A DNA stretch of 10,602 bases from CAYNQN01 sp964530525 (lineage in GTDB: Bacteria > Actinomycetota > Acidimicrobiia > Acidimicrobiales > Acidimicrobilacustridaceae), in NCBI GenBank assembly GCA_964530525.1, contig CAZHBH010000071.1, positions 1-10,602 on the forward strand, read 5' to 3'. Below the pieces are notes generated by a model. That model worked only from the letters and a program-made list of their open reading frames with translations. It was not told where the DNA came from and ran no database searches. Position numbers and translations under genes: made by a program. Shown here one piece after another: positions 1 to 5,477 of this stretch; positions within the stretch are counted from its first letter, which is position 1, and each line of letters begins with the position of its first letter.

Positions 1-56
1 CCGGCGAAGGGCGCCGTCAGGTTCTCGTGGGTCTGCGTACCCTTCAGATCAGGCAT
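1..56 (-). CDS. Rubrerythrin, N-terminal fragment (gene runs off the window)
   Basis: Only the first 18 codons are present, read leftward from an ATG at 56-54; they encode MPDLKGTQTHENLTAPFA and then G. The LKGTxTHENLxxAFAG opening is characteristic of rubrerythrins, non-haem di-iron proteins with a rubredoxin-like centre that reduce hydrogen peroxide in the cytoplasm. A good Shine-Dalgarno (GAGGTGA) lies 6 bases before the ATG. The start codon overlaps the stop of the upstream Fur-family gene by 8 bp (ATGCCTGA), so the two are probably cotranscribed and translationally coupled. The pairing of a PerR-like regulator with rubrerythrin fits a peroxide-response role. The metal ligands and the rubredoxin domain lie outside the window, so the family call rests on the N-terminus and the context. 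Confidence 0.8.
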   Translation of the reverse strand, partial: MPDLKGTQTHENLTAPFA

Positions 57-546
57 CGTTGGTCACCTCTCGTCGTTGTGATGGTCGTGGGTCTTGCTGG
101 ATCTCGGTGTGGTCAGCTTCGGCCTGGCAGTTGGAGCAGATGCCCCGGAACACGATCTCCGTGGTGGAGACGCGGAACCCGTGGTCGTACCCGGCCGGCA
201 CCCTGACGTCGGTGAAGTCGGCGTGGACGTCGTACACCCGTCCGCAACTCTCGCAGACCAGGTGGTGGTGGCCCTCGAGGTTCGTGTCGAAGCGGGTGGA
301 ACCCGTCCCCAGGTCGAGCTGGCCCACCTCGCCCATGTCGGCGAGGTCGTTGAGCGTCTGGTACACGGTCCGCAGCGAGATGGTGGGCATCTCCTCCCGC
401 ACCACCTCGTAGACCGCTTCAGCCGTGGGGTGCCCGTGGCTCGCGTTGAGCGCTCGGAAGACGCACAGGCGCTGGGGCGTGACCTTCAGGCCCCTCGTCC
501 GGAACATCTCGGTCAGCTCGGCGGTCGACTTCACGCCGATCACCAT
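49..546 (-). CDS. Fur-family transcriptional regulator, PerR type
   Basis: This is a 165-residue metal-dependent repressor. The N-terminal winged helix carries the family motifs VTPQR and SLRTVYQTL. All five regulatory metal ligands of Bacillus PerR have counterparts here: H39 (in HPTAEAVY), D87 (in STRFD), H93, H95 and D106. The Asp in RFD is the position that distinguishes peroxide-sensing PerR from Fur, which has Glu there. The structural zinc site is intact as CESC (C98, C101) and CSNC (C137, C140). Rubrerythrin follows with an 8-bp overlap, supporting a peroxide sensor that acts by metal-catalysed histidine oxidation. The start is ambiguous: ATG at 546 (weak GAAG 9 bases upstream) is preferred, but a TTG at 561 would add five residues. 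A short inverted repeat just upstream may be an autoregulatory operator. Zur or Fur specificity is less likely but not excluded. Confidence 0.92.
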   Translation of the reverse strand: MVIGVKSTAELTEMFRTRGLKVTPQRLCVFRALNASHGHPTAEAVYEVVREEMPTISLRTVYQTLNDLADMGEVGQLDLGTGSTRFDTNLEGHHHLVCESCGRVYDVHADFTDVRVPAGYDHGFRVSTTEIVFRGICSNCQAEADHTEIQQDPRPSQRREVTNDA

Positions 547-551
547 ATCAG

Positions 552-567
552 CAATCTTCAATGATTG
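552..567. promoter_or_regulatory. Candidate operator of the PerR-like gene
   Basis: A 5-bp inverted repeat, CAATC (552-556) and GATTG (563-567), is separated by 6 bases in the only AT-rich patch of the intergenic region. It sits a few bases before the preferred ATG at 546. Fur-family repressors commonly bind AT-rich inverted repeats and repress their own genes. The match to a defined PerR or Fur box is weak, so this is a position-based suggestion. Confidence 0.3.
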
Positions 568-722
568 TTACCTAACGTGGGATGAAAGATTTCCTTCCGG
601 CAACCATCAGGACACCCTTACCGCCAGGGTCAGGCGTGCGACATCCCATGACCCTGCGGCTACCCCTACCCGTCGCGGGCCGCCCGTACCGGTCGGCGGC
701 ACCCCGCCGACCTGCGTGCGCT

Positions 723-735
723 TACGATCGCCCCG
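723..735 (+). promoter_or_regulatory. Candidate -10 element for a leaderless kinase transcript
   Basis: TACGAT (723-728) fits the actinobacterial TANNNT -10 pattern. It is followed by 7 bases and then the GTG start of the FGGY kinase. No Shine-Dalgarno precedes that GTG. The spacing would put the transcription start on or next to the initiation codon, as in leaderless actinobacterial mRNAs. No convincing -35 is visible. Confidence 0.4.
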
Positions 736-2187
736 GTGAGGATCCTGGGCATCGACGTGGGGACCAGCTCGGTGCGGGCGGCGGTGGTGGAGGACGATGG
801 CTCCACCTCTCGCGCGCTTGCCGTGCCGTTGCCTCCCACCAGTCCGGGACCGGGCCTCGTCGAGCTCGATGCCGTCGCCACGGCCTCGGCCGTCGTCGAG
901 ATGGCTCGGGAGCTGGTGGGCTCCTCAGGGCCCGTTGCTGCAGTGGGGATCGCCAACCAGCGCAGCTCCACGGTGGTGTGGGACCGCGCCACGGGACAGC
1001 CGGTGGGACCCGGCCTGGGTTGGCAGGACCTGCGCACCGCAGGTACGTGCCTGGAGATGGAGCAGGCGGGCCTTCGCCTCTCGCCCAGCCAGTCGGCCAC
1101 CAAGCTCGCCCACCTCCTCGACGTCCACGACCCCGAGCGCAGCCGTGACCTCTGCTTCGGGACGATGGACAGCTGGCTCACCTGGACGCTCTCGCGCGGG
1201 GAGGTGCACGTCACCGATGCCTCCAACGCTGCCGTCGGGGGCCTGGTCGAGCTGGGTGGCGAGGCCTGGGACCCAGCCGTCCTCGATGCCCTGCGGATCC
1301 CCCCGAGCGTCATGCCCGAGATCGTCGACAGCGTGGGAGAGGTCGCTCGGGCGAACGTGCTGGAGGGCGCCCCTCCCATCGCCGGCCTGCTGGGCGATCA
1401 GCAGGCCTCTCTGCTCGGCCAGGGCTGCACCTCGGTGGGACAGGTGAAGGTTACCTTCGGGAGCGGGGCGATGCTCGACGTGGTGGTGGGTGGCCAGAGG
1501 CCCGCCTTCGAGCGCCGAGGCGAGAGCGGGACCTTCCCCGTCGTGGCGTGGCAGCTGGGAGGGAAGATCACCTGGGGCCTCGAGGCGATCGCCCTCTCCG
1601 CGGGCTCCTGCGTGGACTGGCTCTGCGATCTGGGCCTTCTGGCGCACCCCGCCGAGAGCCACGAGGTGGCCGCCGGGTGCGGCGACACCGAAGGTGTGGT
1701 CTTCGTACCCGCCCTCTTCGGCCTCGCCACGCCGCAGTGGGACTACGGCGCGAGGGGGGCGCTGCTCGGAGTGGCGCGGGGAACGGGGAGGGCCCAGGTG
1801 GTGAGGGCGGTGCTGGAGGGCGTGGCGCAGCAGGGAGCCGACCTGCTGGAGGCCGCTCGCGCGGACGCCGGCGCCACCGGGACCCGCCTGGAAGAGGTGG
1901 TCCGCGTCGACGGTGGCATGACCTGCAACCCCACCTTCCTCCAGGCGCTCTCCGACGCCACCGGCGCCGTGGTGGAGGTCTCACCCGTGGTGGAGGCCAC
2001 CACGTTGGGAGCGGCGTTCGCAGCCGGGCTCGGAGTGGGCGCATGGGCGGGGCTCGACGAGGTCGCGGCCACCTGGTCCCCTGCAGCCACCTACGAACCT
2101 GGCCGCGGGCTCGACCGGGAGTCCTGGAAGGGAGCGGTCGAACGGGCCCGACGCTGGTACCCGGAGCTCTCCGATCTCGACTTCTGA
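736..2187 (+). CDS. FGGY-family carbohydrate kinase, glycerol kinase-like
   Basis: The 483-residue protein is about the usual FGGY kinase length and aligns along its length with GlpK. It has the N-terminal phosphate-binding loop (IDVGTSSVRA, residues 6-15), NQRSSTVVWD (74-83), GWQDLRT (95-101), FGTMDSWL (141-148), the catalytic-base motif GDQQAS with D221, the ATP-site TFGSGAM (240-246) and the C-terminal RVDGGM. The family phosphorylates a polyol or sugar with ATP in the cytoplasm. Several residues that contact glycerol in E. coli GlpK differ: E84 corresponds to S77, Y135 to S118 and F270 to M246. R83, W103 and D245 are kept as R76, W96 and D221. The substrate may therefore not be glycerol, and I give no gene symbol. 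The start is GTG at 736 without a Shine-Dalgarno, probably leaderless. No transporter or dehydrogenase gene lies nearby to name the substrate. Confidence 0.9.
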   Translation: MRILGIDVGTSSVRAAVVEDDGSTSRALAVPLPPTSPGPGLVELDAVATASAVVEMARELVGSSGPVAAVGIANQRSSTVVWDRATGQPVGPGLGWQDLRTAGTCLEMEQAGLRLSPSQSATKLAHLLDVHDPERSRDLCFGTMDSWLTWTLSRGEVHVTDASNAAVGGLVELGGEAWDPAVLDALRIPPSVMPEIVDSVGEVARANVLEGAPPIAGLLGDQQASLLGQGCTSVGQVKVTFGSGAMLDVVVGGQRPAFERRGESGTFPVVAWQLGGKITWGLEAIALSAGSCVDWLCDLGLLAHPAESHEVAAGCGDTEGVVFVPALFGLATPQWDYGARGALLGVARGTGRAQVVRAVLEGVAQQGADLLEAARADAGATGTRLEEVVRVDGGMTCNPTFLQALSDATGAVVEVSPVVEATTLGAAFAAGLGVGAWAGLDEVAATWSPAATYEPGRGLDRESWKGAVERARRWYPELSDLDF

Positions 2188-2191
2188 ACCG

Positions 2192-2222
2192 CCCGGCCTC
2201 GCCCATTGGCTCGGCCTCTGGT
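2192..2222. repeat. 31-bp dyad repeat, copy 1
   Basis: This begins 5 bp after the kinase stop codon and is identical over 31 bases to 2262-2292, giving a 70-bp period. The copy contains an interrupted dyad at 2195-2216: GGCC, TC, GCC, a CATT loop, GGC, TC, GGCC. As DNA it could be a binding site, and as RNA a hairpin with a TC/TC internal loop. Confidence 0.85.
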
Positions 2223-2233
2223 TGACCGCTCCT

Positions 2234-2248
2234 GCCCGCTCGGCGGGC
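2234..2248 (+). terminator. GC-rich hairpin after the kinase gene, possible terminator
   Basis: GCCCGC (2234-2239), a TCG loop and GCGGGC (2243-2248) form a perfect 6-bp stem between the two 31-bp repeats. It lies about 45 bp after the kinase stop. There is no T-tract, so termination is uncertain; hairpins without U-tracts have been proposed as terminators in actinobacteria. It could instead be part of the repeat unit. Confidence 0.35.
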
Positions 2249-2261
2249 GGGCCGCTGGGGC

Positions 2262-2292
2262 CCCGGCCTCGCCCATTGGCTCGGCCTCTGGT
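2262..2292. repeat. 31-bp dyad repeat, copy 2
   Basis: This is an exact copy of 2192-2222, with the same internal dyad at 2265-2286. It ends about 60 bp before the start of the first ferritin-like gene, where that gene's promoter should lie. TTGGCT (2276-2281) inside the copy and TAAAGC (2300-2305) could be poor -35 and -10 elements. The copy is therefore placed where a regulator or promoter element would act, but function is not shown. Confidence 0.85.
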
Positions 2293-2352
2293 AAATCGGT
2301 AAAGCTCATCGCAACCGTCGATGCCGATCACGAAAGAGGGGAACGCCCACCC

Positions 2353-2979
2353 ATGAAGACCGCCCGGCGAGAGTTCATCCGCAACGTGGGCATCGGCGGG
2401 GTGGCCGTGGTCGGTACCAGTGCTCTCGGAGCAGGGATCCTGGCCGGCGGTGCAGCCGCACAGACCGGCGGAGGAGACGCCTCGGAGCTGTCCGCTGCCG
2501 ACCTGGCGCTGCTCAACTTCCTCGAGAGCGTCGAGCTCGCAGCAGCCGAGGCCTACACGCAGGCCATCGGCCGCCACCTCCTCAACGCCCCGGTCACCGA
2601 GACGTGCCGCAACTTCTCCTCGCACCACGCCGCCCACGGAGACGCCCTCGCCGCCCTGGCCGGCGGCCCCACCGGTGACAAGGTGGCCCCCAACCCCGGC
2701 GTCCTCTCGGCGGTGAGCGCGCAGATCCAAGGGGCCGGCGACGCCTCCGCTCTCCTCGGCGCTCTGGCCGGCTTCGCCGAGCGAGTCGCAGCCACCGGCC
2801 AGAGCGCCATGGAGCAGCTCAGCTCGCTGGTGGCGGCGGGGGTCGTGAGCAGGATCTCTCCCGTGGACGCCCAGCAGGCGGCCGTGCTCGGCCAGCTGGC
2901 GAGCCTGCCTCCGTCGGACTGGCTCCCGATCACCCAGTCGGTGGCAGGGGCGTTCACACCGGCCGCATTCCCCGCCTGA
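2353..2979 (+). CDS. Tat-exported ferritin-like domain protein
   Basis: The 208-residue protein starts at ATG 2353, 11 bases after GAGGGG. It opens with a twin-arginine signal (RREFIRN, R5-R6) followed by a Gly/Ala-rich hydrophobic stretch, with likely cleavage near A36. The mature part is predicted four-helix: helix 1 about 48-73 (E58, E61, E66), helix 2 about 81-102 (H91, H92, H95), helix 3 about 130-163 (E143, E154) and helix 4 about 171-186. This resembles the ferritin-like family found in exported actinobacterial proteins (Ferritin_2 or DUF4439 type). Tat export fits a protein folded before secretion, perhaps with metal. The position where such proteins usually have ExxH in the last helix reads DAQQ (D172, Q175), so a complete di-iron site is doubtful. 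A second exported ferritin-like gene follows after 68 bp on the same strand. Function is unknown. Confidence 0.8.
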   Translation: MKTARREFIRNVGIGGVAVVGTSALGAGILAGGAAAQTGGGDASELSAADLALLNFLESVELAAAEAYTQAIGRHLLNAPVTETCRNFSSHHAAHGDALAALAGGPTGDKVAPNPGVLSAVSAQIQGAGDASALLGALAGFAERVAATGQSAMEQLSSLVAAGVVSRISPVDAQQAAVLGQLASLPPSDWLPITQSVAGAFTPAAFPA

Positions 2980-3047
2980 CCACAGACGCCGGTTCCGCCA
3001 CGAAGCGGGCTCCCGGCGGCCAACTCCACACAGGAGCGCACGACGAG

Positions 3048-3713
3048 ATGGACCACGAGAAGACCCCCATGCAGGATCGACGAGGCTTCCTGACGTTCGG
3101 AGGGGCGGCCGTCGCCATGGGCGCGATCGTGGCCGCGTGCTCGTCGGGTGCCAGCGACGACATCCCCGTGACGGGCACGTTGCCCACCCCGCCGGAAGAC
3201 CCGACTCTGGTCACCGGCCGGGGCAACGACATCACCCTGCTGCGAACAGCGCAGTCGGTCGAGGCGCTCGCTGCCCAGACCTACCGCGAGGTCCTGGCCG
3301 GCGGCCAGATCACGTCGGGAGCCAACCGCGAGGCCGCGCAGGGCCTGGCCGACGCCCACCAGGAGCGGGTGGGAATGGTCGGAGAGCTCGTCGTCGCTGC
3401 AGGCGGCACCCCCTTCACGCAGGCCAACCCGTACCTCGACGAGACGGTCGTGCAGCCCGCCCTCGAGGACATCTCCACGTCCGAAGAGGCGCTGGCGCTG
3501 CTGGTGGAGATCGAGAAGCTCACCAGCCAGACCGAGGTGTTCGCCGCCGAGTCTCTCACCACCGCTCAGCTGCGCTCGGGGATCGTCGCCCTCGGCAGCT
3601 CCTCGGCACGTGCGGTGTCGATCCTGTCTCTCCTGCAGGGCCAGCCCGCGGTGGCCTTCGCCATGTACCCGCTGAGCGCCAGGGCACCCGAGAAGGCCTA
3701 CCTGCCCCAGTAG
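3048..3713 (+). CDS. Tat-dependent lipoprotein with ferritin-like domain
   Basis: The 221-residue protein starts at ATG 3048, 11 bases after AGGAG; an in-frame ATG at 3069 (residue 8) is an alternative. The N-terminus has a twin-arginine motif (DRRGFLTF, R11-R12), a short hydrophobic stretch and a lipobox IVAAC with C31. It is therefore probably exported by Tat and anchored to the outer face of the membrane. A Pro/Thr linker (about 38-57) precedes four predicted helices: SVEALAAQTY (E72), ADAHQERVGM (H104, E106), the Glu-rich EEALALLVEIEK, and a last helix near 174-198. In the last helix the usual EARH metal motif reads SARA (S186, A189), so the fourth helix gives no visible iron ligands. It is paired with the preceding ferritin-like gene, probably in one operon. 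Substrate and activity are unknown. Confidence 0.82.
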   Translation: MDHEKTPMQDRRGFLTFGGAAVAMGAIVAACSSGASDDIPVTGTLPTPPEDPTLVTGRGNDITLLRTAQSVEALAAQTYREVLAGGQITSGANREAAQGLADAHQERVGMVGELVVAAGGTPFTQANPYLDETVVQPALEDISTSEEALALLVEIEKLTSQTEVFAAESLTTAQLRSGIVALGSSSARAVSILSLLQGQPAVAFAMYPLSARAPEKAYLPQ

Positions 3714-3793
3714 CCCCCGCCAGCCCTCGGGACCTGGCACCCGCTTTGGATCTTCGATCCCGCCTCCGGGTGGTCGAGCCGACCGGATCACGG

Positions 3794-3806
3794 CACAATG
3801 GGAACC
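3794..3806 (+). promoter_or_regulatory. Candidate rnpB promoter (-10)
   Basis: CACAAT (3794-3799) resembles a -10 box and lies 7 bases before G3807, the first base of the predicted P1 helix of RNase P RNA. A weak -35 candidate, TGGTCG (3771-3776), is 17 bases upstream. The agreement with the structural 5' end of the RNA is the main support. Confidence 0.45.
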
Positions 3807-4169
3807 GACGGTGAGCCGGCCAGGTGGCCGCGGCCCGGCGTGACCGGGTCGAGGAAAGTCGGGGCTCCGCAGGGCAAGGGTGCTGGCTAGCGGCCAGTCG
3901 GGGTGACCCGCAGGAAAGTGCAACAGAGAGCAGACCGCCGATGGCCCGGAGACGGGCACAGGCAAGGGTGAAACGGTGCGGCAAGAGCGCACCAGCGCCC
4001 CGGGCGACCGGGGCGGCTAGGCAAACCCCACCCGGAGCAAGGCCAAGTGTGGGCACGGGCGGCCCGTCCGCTCCCCCGGGAGCACCCACTGGTAGGCCGC
4101 ACAGATGGATGGCCACCCAGGCGCCGGGAGGCGCTGGACAGAACCCCGCTTACAAGCCGGCTCACCGTC
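3807..4169 (+). ncRNA. rnpB: RNase P RNA, bacterial type A
   Basis: This is the catalytic RNA that, with the protein RnpA, removes 5' leaders from pre-tRNAs. The conserved blocks occur in order: GAGGAAAGTC (3851-3860) followed by GGGGCTCC; ACAGAGAGCAGACCGCC (3923-3939); AGGGTGAAACGGTGCGG followed by CAAGAGCGCACCAGC (3965-3996); CCCGGAGCAAGGCCAA (4031-4046); GGTAGGCCGC (4091-4100) then AGATGGATGGCC (4103-4114); and ACAGAACCCCGCTTACA (4138-4154). The ends pair as a 14-bp perfect P1 helix, GACGGTGAGCCGGC (3807-3820) with 4156-4169, which sets the boundaries to a few bases. The length, about 363 nt, is normal. The P15-P17 region contains two tight hairpins (4055-4067 and 4070-4083). An open frame across the region is a shadow of the structured RNA. 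Confidence 0.97.
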
Positions 4170-4171
4170 AC

Positions 4172-4211
4172 CCCGCGCCCGACCCCGGCGGGCCGCGGGC
4201 CCCTGACGGGG
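4172..4211. terminator. Possible terminator hairpins between convergent rnpB and lipoprotein gene
   Basis: Two GC-rich hairpins follow P1 of rnpB: CCCGCG (4172-4177) with CGCGGG (4194-4199), and CCCC (4200-4203) with GGGG (4208-4211). Neither has a T-tract. The stretch separates rnpB from the converging lipoprotein gene that ends at 4231, so a bidirectional terminator would be expected here. Confidence 0.35.
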
Positions 4212-4230
4212 ATCGCCCGAGGGAGATCGC

Positions 4231-4803
4231 CTAGGGGAGATCGATGCTGGTGCGAGCCTCGGCGTGGCGCTCCTCGCCCACCTGGATGACCGATTCGCCG
4301 GTTATCCGCTCACCGTTCTCTCCGTAGAGCTCGATGATCTCGGTGGGTTGGCCCTCCTCCATGCCGATGTCCATCTGGAAGCCCGCCCACACGCTGACGG
4401 TTCCTGCAGGCCAACCCGTCATGTCCACCGTGGCCGACCACTGACCCGCCGCGACCGGCACGGCCCCCACGGCGAGGCAGGAGACCCCCGCCACCTGGCA
4501 CACCGCCGGATCGGTGAGCGACGGGTGGCGCAGCTCGTAGCTCACCTTCGCACCGTCCGGAACCGTGGCGGTCCCGCTCAGCATCACCTGGTCGCCCGCC
4601 AGCGTCGCCGCGAGCGTGATAGCCACCGGGTCGGGCTGCGGAAGGTCTTCCGGGGCGACAGTGGTCGCGGGCGGATCGTCGGAGGTCCCGCTGCTGCAGG
4701 CGACGGCCGTCAGGACCAGGAAGGCCAACATCGCAATCGCCACGCCGAGGCGTCTGCGCCCCCCGATCGTCAACCTGCGCTCGCGCCCCGTCGCCTTCTC
4801 CAC
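4231..4803 (-). CDS. Putative secreted lipoprotein, function unknown
   Basis: The 190-residue product has a basic n-region (RERR, GRRR), a hydrophobic segment (about 19-34) and a lipobox LTAVAC with C36. A Ser/Thr/Pro-rich linker follows (about 37-60), then a beta-rich domain. It is probably a lipid-anchored exported protein. The domain has alternating hydrophobic strands (VMLSGTATV, KVSYELRH, QWSATVDM, TVSVWAGFQM) suggesting an immunoglobulin-like sandwich, and a Cys pair (C102, C109) that could form a disulfide. I do not recognise a named family. The start is uncertain. GTG at 4803 has AGGGGG 9 bases upstream and gives a normal signal length. ATG at 4887 also has a good GAGGTGA but would put about 50 residues before the hydrophobic core. 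ATG at 4812 directly abuts the G-run. It lies 172 bp beyond the membrane-protein stop on the same strand. Confidence 0.7.
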   Translation of the reverse strand: MEKATGRERRLTIGGRRRLGVAIAMLAFLVLTAVACSSGTSDDPPATTVAPEDLPQPDPVAITLAATLAGDQVMLSGTATVPDGAKVSYELRHPSLTDPAVCQVAGVSCLAVGAVPVAAGQWSATVDMTGWPAGTVSVWAGFQMDIGMEEGQPTEIIELYGENGERITGESVIQVGEERHAEARTSIDLP

Positions 4804-4975
4804 GCTGCTCATCCCCCTGTTCGGCCGGCTGCGCCCGGCCGCTCGCCTCTCGGACCAGTCGAGAGTAGCCAGATCCGGATGTGCCATTCCGATCACCTCA
4901 CCGGGCGGCCCCGACGGCTCTGGAGATCATGGGTCCGGCACTCGGTCCCCTGGGCCCCGTCGAGCCGTGGCGTGC

Positions 4976-5470
4976 TCAGCCTTCGGAGCCGGCCAAGTCC
5001 CGCGGAAGGTGGCCCGTGCGAAGGAACTCATCCCTCCGCGACGGATCGGAGAAGCGGCAGCGGCGCCACATCACGACCACGCACGCGAACCCGATCCCCT
5101 CCATCAGCAGGATCAGCACGGCCGGTCGGTCGAGCTCGGGCAGTCCCACCTGCTCGAAGGACCAACCGAGCACCGGCCACCAGAACACGGCCGAGACGGC
5201 CCAGATGCCGTCCAGGACCAGGTGCATGAACATGCCGATCGGAAGCGATATCCATCGCCGGCGCACGAGCCGACGTTGCTGCGTCGCGAGCATGACGACG
5301 GTGAGCAGGGCCACGGAGAACACCAAGGTGTGCGCCAGTCGCGGACCCCCGAGCAGCACCTCGCCCAGCGGAAGGATCGAGCCGAGCATCACGAGCCTGT
5401 AGTCGAGCGCAGGGCTGCGGAAGACCATCCAGACGAACACCAGGCTCACGCCTGCGAACCAGAGGATCAC
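4976..5470 (-). CDS. Small multipass membrane protein, YdjM/DUF457-like motifs
   Basis: The 164-residue protein has about four or five hydrophobic segments (near 1-17, 26-41, 46-62, 75-102 and 117-135) and a charged C-terminal tail. The pattern DYR (23-25), LGSILPL, RLAHTL (H47) and MHLVLDGIW (H83, D87) resembles the membrane-embedded YdjM/DUF457 group, often labelled metal-dependent hydrolases. The conserved His and Asp residues face predicted membrane segments. Activity for that group is not well established and this similarity is by eye only. The start is GTG at 5470, 7 bp after the stop of the zinc-ribbon gene, with GAGG 5 bases upstream of the GTG overlapping that stop. The two genes are thus probably translated from one message. 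Confidence 0.7.
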   Translation of the reverse strand: MILWFAGVSLVFVWMVFRSPALDYRLVMLGSILPLGEVLLGGPRLAHTLVFSVALLTVVMLATQQRRLVRRRWISLPIGMFMHLVLDGIWAVSAVFWWPVLGWSFEQVGLPELDRPAVLILLMEGIGFACVVVMWRRCRFSDPSRRDEFLRTGHLPRDLAGSEG

Positions 5471-5477
5471 CGGAGCC

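Noticed and set aside
2192..2292. CRISPR array or IS terminal repeats
   Set aside because: There are only two copies with one intervening stretch, no cas or transposase gene and no target-site duplication. A duplicated dyad element is the simpler description.
3748..3760. Hairpin GGATC-TTC-GATCC after the second ferritin-like gene as a terminator
   Set aside because: The 5-bp stem has only a 3-base loop and no T-tract, so it is too weak to call, though its position would fit.
2553..3992. Long open frame (479 codons) on the minus strand
   Set aside because: It is antisense to both ferritin-like genes and part of rnpB, with no recognisable domain and biased Arg/Gly/Pro composition.
3824..4234. 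A 136-codon plus-strand frame
   Set aside because: It lies inside rnpB, and the conserved RNase P RNA blocks explain the sequence.
4888..4975. Possible small gene or terminator between the membrane protein and the lipoprotein
   Set aside because: No supported frame, no strong hairpin and no T-tract was seen; the stretch probably holds only the lipoprotein leader.
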